NCBI RefSeq assembly: GCF_029076445.1
Contig: NZ_JARESG010000006.1
Location: forward strand, 149,943-213,942
DNA length: 64,000 nucleotides
DNA from: Pseudarthrobacter naphthalenicus
GTDB taxonomy: Bacteria; Actinomycetota; Actinomycetes; Actinomycetales; Micrococcaceae
Direction: 5' to 3'
Made by a program: the position numbers and the translations under genes. Shown one piece after another: positions 16,867 to 24,778 of this stretch. The notes under the pieces were generated by a model that saw nothing but the letters and a program-made list of their open reading frames with translations, was not told the DNA's origin and searched no databases. The first letter of the stretch is position 1; each line of letters starts with the position of its first letter.

Positions 16867-17700
16867 TTAGTGCCCTGTCCGGTCTGAATCATTCCCGGCT
16901 CCCGGACCTTCGTCCAGGTCCGCAAGTTCCGCTAGATCCTGCGGGCTCAGGGCGAAGTCAAAGACCTCCAGGTTCTGCCGCATGCGCTCGGAATTAGCCG
17001 ATTTTGGAATAACTACAAGTCCTTGCTCAATATGCCACCGCAACACCACCTGGGCAGGTGTTTTGCCATACTTCTCACCCAGTTGAGTCAAAATGGGCGC
17101 CTGTAAGAGGCTTGCTCCGGAACCTCCCAGCGGGCTATAGGACTCGGTGACGATCCCGTGCCGCGAATCGAATTCGCGATCAGCTGTGCGGGTGACGGCC
17201 GGGCTCAGCTGAATCTGGTTTACGGCCGGCACAACGTCCGTCTCGGCCAGAAGCCGTTCCAAGTGGGCTGGCTTGAAGTTGGAGACGCCGATGGACCGGG
17301 CTTTCCCCTCGGCCTGCAGCCGTTCAAACGTCTTCCAGGTGGAGACAAATTCGTCGCGTCCGGGGAGCGGCCAGTGGATAAGCAGCAGGTCCACATAGTC
17401 CAACCCCAAGCGGCTCAGTGACCCCTCAAGCCCCGCCACAGCCCGGTCCTGGCCCTGGAACTCCCCGTCCAGCTTGGTGGTAATGAACAGTTCGCCACGG
17501 TCGATTCCGCTGGCGCGGATGCCGTTCCCCACGCCCTCCTCGTTGCCGTATTTCACGGCGGTGTCGATGTGCCGGTACCCGGCCTCCAGGGCATGCACGA
17601 CGGCGGTCGCCACCTGGCGGTCGTCCAGCGGCCAGGTGCCGAGCCCCAATTGCGGGATGGAGTGGCCGTCATTGAGCGTGATGAGCGGTGAAATTGTCAT
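16867..17700 (-). CDS. Aldo/keto reductase (AKR5-like)
   Basis: The 277-residue NADPH-dependent carbonyl reductase has the AKR catalytic tetrad in context: Asp in YRHIDTAVKYGNE, Tyr in the same segment, Lys in LFITTKLDGE, His in LLLIHWPLP. The cofactor-binding end IPKSANSERMRQNLEVFDF is also present. It is close in kind to 2,5-diketo-gluconate reductases and a paralogue of the gene at 19862-20683. I chose ATG 17700 (GGGGTG directly upstream); the frame is open further without conserved sequence. Physiological substrate unknown. Confidence 0.9.
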   Translation of the reverse strand: MTISPLITLNDGHSIPQLGLGTWPLDDRQVATAVVHALEAGYRHIDTAVKYGNEEGVGNGIRASGIDRGELFITTKLDGEFQGQDRAVAGLEGSLSRLGLDYVDLLLIHWPLPGRDEFVSTWKTFERLQAEGKARSIGVSNFKPAHLERLLAETDVVPAVNQIQLSPAVTRTADREFDSRHGIVTESYSPLGGSGASLLQAPILTQLGEKYGKTPAQVVLRWHIEQGLVVIPKSANSERMRQNLEVFDFALSPQDLAELADLDEGPGAGNDSDRTGH

Positions 17701-17770
17701 CACCCCAGTCTGCCCGCAAACAGGCAGTTGCGCAGCGCCCGAACGGGCCCGGAGCGCGGGTGGAAAAGGC

Positions 17771-18812
17771 CTAGCCCGCGCTCCGCGACCACCGGACCAG
17801 GCGGTCACTCAACTCCATGAATTTGTGGTCCACCACCTGAAGTTCAGGATGGGTGTCGTACCAATTGACGATCTCCCGGGCGCCGTCCGCAAAGGGGATG
17901 GTGGCCGTGTAGCCCGGAACCAGGGCCTTGATCTTGCTGTTGTCGAACACCACCGAGTGGGCCCGGTCCCCGAGCAGGCTCGGCCCAAGGTGAGGACTGT
18001 ATGCGGTGCTCTGCGCGGCAATGGTTTCTGAAGCGATGTGGACGAGTTCCAGCTCGGAAACCCCGGCCGCACGGGCAAACAGGCCGTAGATCCGGTCCCA
18101 GGGCAGGTATTCGTCGGAGGTGATGGTGTAGCTGTCACCCACCGCCTCCGGCCTCCCCAGCAGCCCCAGGAAAGCCTTCGCGAAGTCCCGCGCGTGCGTC
18201 AATGTCCAAAGGGAGGTGCCATCGCCGTGCACCACGACCGGCCGGCCGGCGCGCATGCGGTGGATGTCTGTCCAGCCGCCGATCAGGCCAATCCGGGTGC
18301 GGTCATACGTATGGGAGGGGCGCACCACAGTGACCGGAAAGTCAGCGGAACGGTACGCCTCGAACAGCACGTCCTCGCAGGCGATTTTGTCCCGTGAATA
18401 CTGCCAGAACGGGTTCTTCAACGGCGTGGATTCCAGGATCGGCAGCCGGGCGGGCGGCTTTTGGTATGCCGATGCTGTGCTGATGAAGACGTATTGGCCG
18501 GTCCGGCCGCGGAAGAGCTCCACGCTGGCCCGCGCCTGGTCCGGGGTGAAGGTGATGAAGTCGGCGACGGAGTCGAACGTCCGTCCGGCAAGTGCGCCCC
18601 GTACAGCCTCCGGGTCGCGGATGTCTGCCTGCAGCACTTCCGCGCCGTCGGGCACCGGTTTGCCGGACTGTCCCGCGGTTGAGGATTGTCACGCGGTGGC
18701 CGAGCACGACGGCGTGTTGGGCCGCTGCCGCGCTGATTACCCCGGTGCCGCCGAGGAAGAGGAGGTTCCGTGGTGCCGCAGTACCGGCGTTAGGGCCAAA
18801 TGCCGTCACCAC
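17771..18812 (-). pseudogene. NAD-dependent epimerase/dehydratase, frameshifted
   Basis: The protein is split over two frames. The first, from GTG 18812, gives a Rossmann start with NLLFLGGTGVISAAAAQHAV and GHRVTILNRG. It then runs into nonsense. The rest of the epimerase (VPDGAEVLQADIRDPEAVRG onward, with STASAYQK and a matching C-terminus) continues in another frame to the stop at 17771. Removing one G from the run at 18672-18674 (CCC on the plus strand) joins them as NRGQSGKPVPDGAEV. This is either a real inactivating indel or a sequencing error. The GTG overlaps the end of the upstream AKR gene by 7 bases. Confidence 0.8.
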
Positions 18813-19777
18813 GCGTAATCCTCCGGAGCGGGTCGGTGGCCCGGGAAGATCACATCGAGTTTCTTGAGTGCTGCGTCATCGAGCCTGACATCCAAAGCAC
18901 GGATGGCGGCGTCGAGCTGTTCCTGCGTCCGCGGACCCACGATCGGTGCGGTTACGCCGGGCTGGTGGAGCAGCCAGGCAAGGGCGACGTCCCCGGGTTC
19001 GTGTCCCAGCTCGTCCGCGAAGTCTTCGAACTGCTGGATCTGTTCCCGATGGCTCTTCAGCGTCTCCAGGGCCCGCCCCTCCATGCGCCGGACGCCGGCG
19101 CGTTCCTTCTTCAGCACCCCGCCGAGGAGGCCGCCCTGAAGCGGGGACCAGGGGATCAGGCCCAGCCCGTACTGCTGTGCTGCCGGAAGGACCTCAAGTT
19201 CAACTTCGCGGCGGATCAGGTTGTAGATGGACTGCTCGCTGACCAGCCCGGTGTAGTTCCGGCGTCGTGCCGCTTCCTGTGCCTGGGCGATGTGCCAGCC
19301 GGCGAAGTTGCTGCTGCCCGAGTACAGGATTTTGCCTTGCTGGACGGCGACCTCGATGGCCTGCCAGATCTCGTCCCACGGGGTGTCCCGGTCGATGTGG
19401 TGGAACTGGTAGACGTCCACGTAATCCGTCTGCAGCCGCTTGAGGCTGGCATCCAATGCTCGCCGGATGTTGAGCGCGGACAACCTGGACTCGTTGGGGC
19501 GGTCCGTCATGGTGCCGTACAGCTTCGTGGCCAGAACGGTGCGTTCCCGTCGCTCACCACCTGCGGCGAACCAGCGGCCGAGGATCTCCTCCGTCCAGCC
19601 ACGGTGACCGGCGCCGCCGTACACGTTGGCGGTGTCAAGGAAATTGATGCCGGCGTCCAGTGCGGAATCCATGATCCTGTGAGCGTCGGGTTCGTCAGTG
19701 TGCGGGCCAAAGTTCATGGTGCCGAGGCAGAGCCGGGAAACTTTCAGGCCGGAACGTCCAAGATGGGTGTACTCCAT
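18806..19777 (-). CDS. Aldo/keto reductase (AKR11/12-like)
   Basis: The 323-residue protein opens with MEYTHLGRSGLKVSRLCLGT, typical of the larger soluble AKRs related to YhdN/YajO-type enzymes. Catalytic residues appear in NFLDTANVYGG (Asp, Tyr), VLATKLYG (Lys) and VYQFHHID (His). I chose ATG 19777 with GAGG upstream instead of the upstream GTG at 19807. Its stop overlaps the start of the frameshifted epimerase, so both were probably one translation-coupled unit. Substrate unknown. Confidence 0.9.
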   Translation of the reverse strand: MEYTHLGRSGLKVSRLCLGTMNFGPHTDEPDAHRIMDSALDAGINFLDTANVYGGAGHRGWTEEILGRWFAAGGERRERTVLATKLYGTMTDRPNESRLSALNIRRALDASLKRLQTDYVDVYQFHHIDRDTPWDEIWQAIEVAVQQGKILYSGSSNFAGWHIAQAQEAARRRNYTGLVSEQSIYNLIRREVELEVLPAAQQYGLGLIPWSPLQGGLLGGVLKKERAGVRRMEGRALETLKSHREQIQQFEDFADELGHEPGDVALAWLLHQPGVTAPIVGPRTQEQLDAAIRALDVRLDDAALKKLDVIFPGHRPAPEDYAW

Positions 19778-19822
19778 GGGGTCCTCACTGTCCGGAGAGG
19801 GTTTCACAAGGTGCAGGCGCCG

Positions 19823-19850
19823 GGGCCTGCCGGACTGATCCGGCAGGCCC
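19823..19850 (-). terminator. Hairpin terminator behind the third aldo/keto reductase
   Basis: GGGCCTGCCGGA (19823-19834) pairs perfectly with TCCGGCAGGCCC (19839-19850) over a CTGA loop, 12 bases past the stop of the gene at 19862. There is no T-run, as is usual in high-GC actinobacteria. Confidence 0.75.
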
Positions 19851-19861
19851 GGGCCGGTGTT

Positions 19862-20683
19862 CTAGAACTGCGTGAAAGCTGCGACGGCGGGGTCCGCACC
19901 GATGCGCGCACCCCGCTCGAGGGCGGTGATCGAGGCGATTTCGTCGTCGGTCAGTCCCAGGGACGTGGCTGCGAAGTTCTCGCGCATGCGTGCCGAGTCA
20001 GCTGACTTGGGAATGACGATGGTGCCGGCCGCAAGGTGCCAGGCCAGGACCACCTGGGCCGTGGTGGCATGGTGGGCCTGAGCAGCCGCCGTCACAGCAT
20101 TTCCGTTCAGGTCCCCACCTTGGCCGAGGGGGCTGTAGGCCTCCACCGCGATCCCGAGGGCGCGGCTCTTGGCGGCCAGGTCCGCCTGCTGGAAGCTGGG
20201 GTGGAGCTCGATCTGGTTCACGGCCGGAACCACGTCGCTGGATTCGAGCAGCGTGTCCAGGTGCTCAGCCAGGAAGTTGGAGACACCGATCGCCCGGAGC
20301 TGCTCACCTGCGTACAAGTGCTCCATCTCCTTCCACGCCTGGACAAAGAGTCCCTGTGACGGAACGGGCCAGTGGATGAGGTAGAGGTCCAGGAAGTCCA
20401 GCCCCAGCGCCTTGAGGCTGTCCTGGAACGCGTCCTGAACCCGGCCCTGATCGCCGTTGCGGAGCTTGGTGGTGATGAAGAGTTCCTCGCGCGGAATCCC
20501 GGAAGCTGCGATTGCTGCACCCACGCCGGCCTCGTTGCGGTAGGCGGCGGCGGTGTCGATGTGGCGGTAGCCGGCTTCGAGGGCGTCCTCGACGATCCGC
20601 TGGGTGTCTTCCGGGGGCACCTGGAAAACGCCGAAGCCGAGCTGGGGAATGTTGACGCCATTATTCAGCGAAATGTCAGTCAT
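19862..20683 (-). CDS. Aldo/keto reductase, 2,5-diketo-gluconate reductase-like
   Basis: The 273-residue protein is a textbook AKR5-type enzyme: NGVNIPQLGFGVFQ start, YRHIDTAAAYRNE (Asp and Tyr), LFITTKLRN (Lys), LYLIHWPVP (His), IGVSNF, and the NADP-binding IPKSADSARMRENF. GAGGAG precedes the ATG. It is a paralogue of the gene at 16867-17700. Three AKRs within 4 kb suggest local duplication and use on aldehydes or sugar ketones, but no pathway is evident. Confidence 0.92.
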   Translation of the reverse strand: MTDISLNNGVNIPQLGFGVFQVPPEDTQRIVEDALEAGYRHIDTAAAYRNEAGVGAAIAASGIPREELFITTKLRNGDQGRVQDAFQDSLKALGLDFLDLYLIHWPVPSQGLFVQAWKEMEHLYAGEQLRAIGVSNFLAEHLDTLLESSDVVPAVNQIELHPSFQQADLAAKSRALGIAVEAYSPLGQGGDLNGNAVTAAAQAHHATTAQVVLAWHLAAGTIVIPKSADSARMRENFAATSLGLTDDEIASITALERGARIGADPAVAAFTQF

Positions 20684-20896
20684 GGATGACTCCTCTGTTG
20701 CTGCAAGGCTGCTTCCTGGGGCATGGCCGCACTGGAAGCCGCTTTCGGAAATGTTCCACGTACGAGCCTATGCACTTTTCCGGTTCGCGTCTGCCACAAC
20801 GCCGCCCGCGGGCAGTCCGCCACAGGCGCCACACGTGTCTCACCCACTTCACGCGGCGGACGCGCCGGCGAGTTAAACACCGAGGCCGTTAAACAC

Positions 20897-20925
20897 TGAT
20901 GGCCGCGCCGGGGGCGCGGCCATCA
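20897..20925 (-). terminator. Terminator of the dodecin gene
   Basis: TGATGGCCGCGCC (20897-20909) pairs perfectly with GGCGCGGCCATCA (20913-20925) across a 3-base loop, 27 bases after the dodecin stop codon. Confidence 0.8.
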
Positions 20926-20951
20926 GGTGTGCACATCAGCTCAGGGCGGAC

Positions 20952-21161
20952 TCAGCCTTCGTGGCGGAAGCCCAGTTTGACCCGCACCTGCCAATCGGCG
21001 ATTTTGCCGTCGGTGAGATGGCCGCGGATTTCCTTGACTTCGAACCAGTCAAGGTTGCGCAGGGTTTTGCTGGCTTCAGCGATGCCGTTGCGGACTGCTG
21101 CGTCAACGCCTTCTTCGGAGGTGCCAACAATTTCGGTAATGCTGTACGTGTGATTGGACAA
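20952..21161 (-). CDS. Dodecin family flavin-binding protein
   Basis: The 69-residue protein matches dodecin: TYSITEIVGTSEEGVDAAV, the conserved Trp in NLDWFEVKEIRGH that stacks on the flavin, and DGKIADWQVRVKLGFR. Dodecins assemble as hollow 12-mers storing FMN/riboflavin or FAD. Translation appears to start at TTG 21161 with GGAG five bases upstream. It is monocistronic, bounded by a strong terminator. Confidence 0.93.
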   Translation of the reverse strand: MSNHTYSITEIVGTSEEGVDAAVRNGIAEASKTLRNLDWFEVKEIRGHLTDGKIADWQVRVKLGFRHEG

Positions 21162-21277
21162 CTTCGCTCCTCGTGATCGCCGTCGATTCCCGGTTGCGGG
21201 CCGTCCTTGAACCCTAGTGGCGATTTCCGGGCGTGGCCATAGCCCGGGGCGTGGAGTTTGTTGCGGGCGGGAGGACT

Positions 21278-21982
21278 TTACGGCGCTTGAAGGACCAGGT
21301 TCTTGAGGTCGTCCAAGGTTTGCTGCATGTGGGAATCCATGGCCTCGCGCGCTTTGGCGGGGTCACGCGATTCCAGCGCTTCGGCGATGCGCTGGTGGTG
21401 GCCGATGGCGTGTTCCTGGATGGTCCGCACGGCTGAGGTTTCCGCACGGCGTTTTTCGAGCACGCGCTGCAGGGGCTCGAAGAGGACGGCAACAAAGACA
21501 TTCTCCGAGGCACGCAGAATGAGGTCGTGGAAGGCGAGGTCGGCCTCCACAAAGGCGCCGACGTCGTTGACCTGGTGGGCTGCCCGCATGGCTGCGACAT
21601 TGCTGAAGAGCGCCTGGATGTCGGCTTCGCCGATGCGGGTGGCGGCGAGTTCGCATGCCCCGGTCTCCAGCATCCTTCGGAGCTCGATGAGCTGCACGGA
21701 GGCCACGGCCTCGTTCTGGCCCTCGGAGGCGGCACGCAGTACGGCCTCCAGGGACGCCCAGCGGTTCAGGGGGTTCACAAACGTGCCGCGGCCGCGTTCC
21801 ACACTCAGGATCCGCTGCGCCTCGAGGGTTTTCATCGCCTCGCGCACGGTCATGCGGCTGACCTCGTGCTTTGCGCTCAGTTCCAGCTCGCCGGGCACGC
21901 TGGAACCGGGCGGAAATTCCCCGGCAATGATGCGGTCCAGCAGTTCGTCAGCCACCACGCCAACCAGTGATTTCCGTGCCAT
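21278..21982 (-). CDS. GntR family (FadR/FCD-type) transcriptional regulator
   Basis: The 234-residue regulator has an N-terminal winged HTH (about 1-70, with LELSAKHEVSRMTVREAMKT). The C-terminal FCD ligand domain (about 95-225) shows the metal/ligand His pattern AFVEADLAFHDLIL and HQRIAEAL. It is divergent from the DUF1537 operon, and two inverted-repeat sites with the TGTCAGACATC core lie between them. It is therefore probably the local repressor responding to a sugar acid (inference). ATG 21982 has GGGGGAT upstream; the frame is open to 22051. Confidence 0.9.
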   Translation of the reverse strand: MARKSLVGVVADELLDRIIAGEFPPGSSVPGELELSAKHEVSRMTVREAMKTLEAQRILSVERGRGTFVNPLNRWASLEAVLRAASEGQNEAVASVQLIELRRMLETGACELAATRIGEADIQALFSNVAAMRAAHQVNDVGAFVEADLAFHDLILRASENVFVAVLFEPLQRVLEKRRAETSAVRTIQEHAIGHHQRIAEALESRDPAKAREAMDSHMQQTLDDLKNLVLQAP

Positions 21983-22007
21983 TGATCCCCCTTTGCCTCC
22001 GTTGCCG

Positions 22008-22018
22008 GACGTCTGACA
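22008..22018. promoter_or_regulatory. Second, imperfect GntR operator
   Basis: On the minus strand the sequence TGTCAGACGTC matches the core TGTCAGACATC of the palindrome at 22067-22081 in 10 of 11 bases. It lies 26 bases before the GntR start codon, a suitable place for autoregulation. Confidence 0.45.
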
Positions 22019-22066
22019 AGTGTACTTGCGGGTTTGGATGTGCTGTGCCACACTATTTCAAATGTT

Positions 22067-22081
22067 AGATGTCAGACATCT
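22067..22081. promoter_or_regulatory. Operator palindrome for the sugar-acid operon
   Basis: AGATGTC-A-GACATCT is a perfect 7-bp inverted repeat with one central base, extended by TT/TTA flanks. It lies between the divergent GntR gene and the DUF1537 gene, 44 bases before the GTG of the latter. This is typical size and placing for a FadR-type operator. Confidence 0.65.
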
Positions 22082-22124
22082 TACAGTTACCTCAATACCC
22101 CCAAACATCACAACGGAGTGCACA

Positions 22125-23645
22125 GTGACGCTAGAAGCAGACCTCCTGGCCGCCTTCCCGGCTGAAGTCCGGATTCCCGCCCGCCTCGTGGCCGATGCCG
22201 TGGCCGCCTCCAGCGCCGAAACGCCCCGCATGCTGGTAGTGCTCGACGACGACCCCACCGGGACGCAGTCCGTGGCGGATCTGCCGGTGCTCACCCGCTG
22301 GGACGTTGAGGACTTCATCTGGGCCTTTGGCCAGTCCAAGCCCGCCGTCTACGTGCTGACCAACACCCGGAGCCTGGACCCCGCCGAGGCTGCCGCCCGC
22401 AACGAGGAGGTGGTCCGCAACGCCCTGGCGGCCGCCGGTTCCGGCCTGCGGCTGGGCTTCGTGAGCCGCAGCGATTCCACCCTCCGCGGCCACTACCCCC
22501 TTGAACCGGACGTCATCGCCGCAACGGTGGCTGAGGTCAGCGGCGAAGCGACCGACGGCGTCGTCCTGGTTCCCGCGTTCCCCGACGCCGGACGCGTGAC
22601 CATCGGCGGCGTGCACTACACCCGCGGAACGGGCGCCGAGACCGGAACGCTCATCCCGGCCGCGGAGACCGAATTCGCCAAGGACGCCAGCTTTGGGTAC
22701 AAAAACTCCGAGCTGGCCAAGTACGTCGAGGAAAAGTCGAAGGGGCGCTTCGCGGCGGAGTCGGTGATCGTCCTGGACCTGAACATCATCCGTGCCGGCG
22801 CGGCCAGCGCAGGCACCGCAGCAAACCCCGACGGCGACCCTGCCGTCAGTGCCGGCATCAGCGCCCACGCCATCGCTGACGCCGTCGCTCCCGCCACCAA
22901 CTCCACGCCCATCGTGGCTGACATCGTCACCGAAAATGACCTCCGCGTGCTGTCCCTGGGCCTGGAAGAGGCCGAACGGCGCGGCAAGAAGCTGCTGTAC
23001 CGGGTAGGCCCCCCGTTCGGCCGGGCCAGGATCGGCCAGGACATCCGCACTGAGCTGAGCGGCGCCGAAGCCTACGCCGGCAACACCCCTTCGGAGGCAG
23101 GCGGCCTCATTGTTGTGGGCTCGCATGTGGGTGTCACCACCCGCCAGCTCAAGGCCCTCACTGAACAGCACCGTGCCGCGCGGACGGTTGAGATCGACGT
23201 CGAAAAGCTGCTTGCCGCCGAAACCGAAGCGGCAGCAGACTCCTACCTTGACCAGACCGTCAACACCGTTGTGGACGCACTCCACAGCGGAGACGTCATC
23301 GTCCACACCAGCCGCCTGCTCATCAAAACTGACGACGCCGCCGAAAGCCTCCGGATCGCTCGCACCGTATCCGCCGCCGTCGTGGCCGTGGTCAACCGGA
23401 CCCTCAAGACCTTCCCGCCCCGGTTCGTCATCGCCAAGGGTGGCATCACATCTTCGGACGTCGCCGCGCACGGCCTGGAAATCCGGCACGCCATTGTCCG
23501 CGGCCCCATGCTGCCGGGCATCGTCTCGCTCTGGGAACCGGTGGACGGCCCCGCCAAGGGCATCCCGTACATCGTCTTCGCCGGCAACGTGGGCGATGAC
23601 CAGTCCCTCGCCGACGTCACCCGCAAGCTCAGCAACACTTTCTAG
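22125..23645 (+). CDS. DUF1537 family four-carbon acid sugar kinase
   Basis: This ATP-dependent kinase phosphorylates 2-oxo-tetronate or threonate-type acids at C4. The 506 residues show the substrate-domain hallmark VVLDDDPTGTQSVADLPVLT (about 40-60), TNTRSL, SRSDSTLRGHYP (about 115-126), and the C-terminal nucleotide domain with FVIAKGGITSSD (near 440). The size is above the about 420 common in proteobacteria, with an Ala-rich insertion near 225-265. The start is a GTG with GGAG 7 bases upstream; an operator palindrome lies just in front. It heads an operon with a dehydrogenase, a GntP permease and an aldolase, which together define sugar-acid catabolism. Confidence 0.9.
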   Translation: MTLEADLLAAFPAEVRIPARLVADAVAASSAETPRMLVVLDDDPTGTQSVADLPVLTRWDVEDFIWAFGQSKPAVYVLTNTRSLDPAEAAARNEEVVRNALAAAGSGLRLGFVSRSDSTLRGHYPLEPDVIAATVAEVSGEATDGVVLVPAFPDAGRVTIGGVHYTRGTGAETGTLIPAAETEFAKDASFGYKNSELAKYVEEKSKGRFAAESVIVLDLNIIRAGAASAGTAANPDGDPAVSAGISAHAIADAVAPATNSTPIVADIVTENDLRVLSLGLEEAERRGKKLLYRVGPPFGRARIGQDIRTELSGAEAYAGNTPSEAGGLIVVGSHVGVTTRQLKALTEQHRAARTVEIDVEKLLAAETEAAADSYLDQTVNTVVDALHSGDVIVHTSRLLIKTDDAAESLRIARTVSAAVVAVVNRTLKTFPPRFVIAKGGITSSDVAAHGLEIRHAIVRGPMLPGIVSLWEPVDGPAKGIPYIVFAGNVGDDQSLADVTRKLSNTF

Positions 23646-23647
23646 TC

Positions 23648-23707
23648 CCCACCGGCTCCCAACCCTCGCAAGCTCGGGCCGGGTCCCTCGCCGGCGTGGG
23701 CCCACCC
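23648..23707. repeat. Dispersed intergenic palindromic repeat, copy 2
   Basis: This is the second copy of the element at 2227-2284. It has the shared CTCGCAAGCTCG at 23665-23676 and GTGGGCCCACCC at 23696-23707. The stem here is CCGGC/GCCGG, different bases from copy 1 but the same layout. It lies between the kinase stop and the dehydrogenase start, within the operon. Confidence 0.5.
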
Positions 23708-23729
23708 GCAAAATTCAATGGAGAACACC

Positions 23730-24629
23730 ATGACCAGCAAATACACCGTCACCGTCCTGGGCCTCGGCGCCATGGGCCTGCCCATGGCCACCCGCCTGGC
23801 ATCCCAGCTGACCGTCCACGGCTTCGACATCGCCGAGCCGCGCCTGAAGCTCGCCGAAGAAGCCGGCATCGCCACCTTCAGCACCGCCCGCGACGCCGCC
23901 AAAGGCGCCGACGCCCTGCTCCTCGCGGTCCGCAACGGCGAACAGCTCAACGATGTCCTCTTCGGTGCGAACGGCGTGGCCTCCGTGCTGGAGCCGGGGG
24001 CCGTCGTGATCCTCGGCAGCACCGTAGGCACCGAAGCCATCCCTGCCACCGTGGCCAAGCTGGCCGAATACGGCGTCGAACTCGTGGACGCCCCGCTCTC
24101 AGGCGGCCCCAAGCGCGCCGGTGAAGGCGACCTGCTGATCGTCGTCGGCGCGTCCCCCGAAGCACGCGAAAAGGCGAACCCGGCCCTGGAACTCCTCGCC
24201 TCCACCCTCACCGTGGTGGGCGACAAGCCCGGCGACGGCCAGGCCCTGAAGACCGTCAACCAGCTCCTCTGCGGCGTTCACATCGCCGCTGCCGCCGAGG
24301 CCATGGCCCTCGCCGACGCCCTCGGCCTGGACCAGGCCAAAACCCTTGCCGCCCTCGAAGCCGGTGCCGCAGGTTCCTTTATGCTCTCCAACCGCGGCCC
24401 GCGCATCCTCGAGGCCTACACCGAAGACGGCGCCGAGGTCCTCTCCCGCCTGGACATCTTCGTCAAGGACATGGGCATCGTCGGCAAGGCCACCCGCGCC
24501 GCCGGCCTGGCAGCCCCCGTTGCTGCCGCCGCCGAACAGCTCTACCTCCTCGGCCAGGCCCAGGGCCTCGCCGCCGCAGACGACTCCGCCGTCATCAAAG
24601 TGGTCGCTCCCACCAGGCGCACCGCCTAA
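23730..24629 (+). CDS. NAD(P)-dependent 3-hydroxyacid dehydrogenase, L-threonate dehydrogenase-like
   Basis: The 299-residue protein belongs to the beta-hydroxyacid dehydrogenases. It has the Rossmann motif VTVLGLGAMGLPMATRLA (about 7-24), the substrate-binding DAPLSGGPKRAGEGDLLI (about 117-134), the catalytic Lys in ALKTVNQLLCG (about 173-183), and a C-terminal Lys in FVKDMGIVGKA. In this context it most resembles LtnD, which oxidises L-threonate or D-erythronate to the 2-oxo acid that the DUF1537 kinase then phosphorylates. I chose ATG 23730 because GGAG lies 6 bases upstream. Confidence 0.9.
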   Translation: MTSKYTVTVLGLGAMGLPMATRLASQLTVHGFDIAEPRLKLAEEAGIATFSTARDAAKGADALLLAVRNGEQLNDVLFGANGVASVLEPGAVVILGSTVGTEAIPATVAKLAEYGVELVDAPLSGGPKRAGEGDLLIVVGASPEAREKANPALELLASTLTVVGDKPGDGQALKTVNQLLCGVHIAAAAEAMALADALGLDQAKTLAALEAGAAGSFMLSNRGPRILEAYTEDGAEVLSRLDIFVKDMGIVGKATRAAGLAAPVAAAAEQLYLLGQAQGLAAADDSAVIKVVAPTRRTA

Positions 24630-24645
24630 GTACCTCCTGAAAGAC

Positions 24646-24684
24646 GTACGACGACGGCGTTCCCCCTTCCGTCGTCGTCGTACG
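24646..24684. terminator. Hairpin between dehydrogenase and permease genes
   Basis: GTACGACGACGG (24646-24657) pairs with CCGTCGTCGTCGTAC (24669-24683), with a 3-base bulge, over a pyrimidine-rich loop. It could attenuate or end transcription inside the operon, making permease expression lower or independent. Confidence 0.5.
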
Positions 24685-24778
24685 CACTGTAGTTCCAACG
24701 CCCTAGCCCCGGCAGAAATATTTAGAGACCCGTCAGCCCGTCTTCTGGAAGACTGGCTTGTCAAAGGAGACACCCGCA

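Noticed and set aside
20680..20880. 66-codon minus-strand frame between AKR and dodecin
   Set aside because: It lies in the leader of the AKR gene, has no ribosome site and looks compositionally random.
22131..23711. Open frame of 526 codons antisense to the DUF1537 kinase
   Set aside because: Composition is Gly/Val/Asp-rich without any motif, and it mirrors high-GC codon bias of the real gene on the other strand, which has clear kinase motifs.
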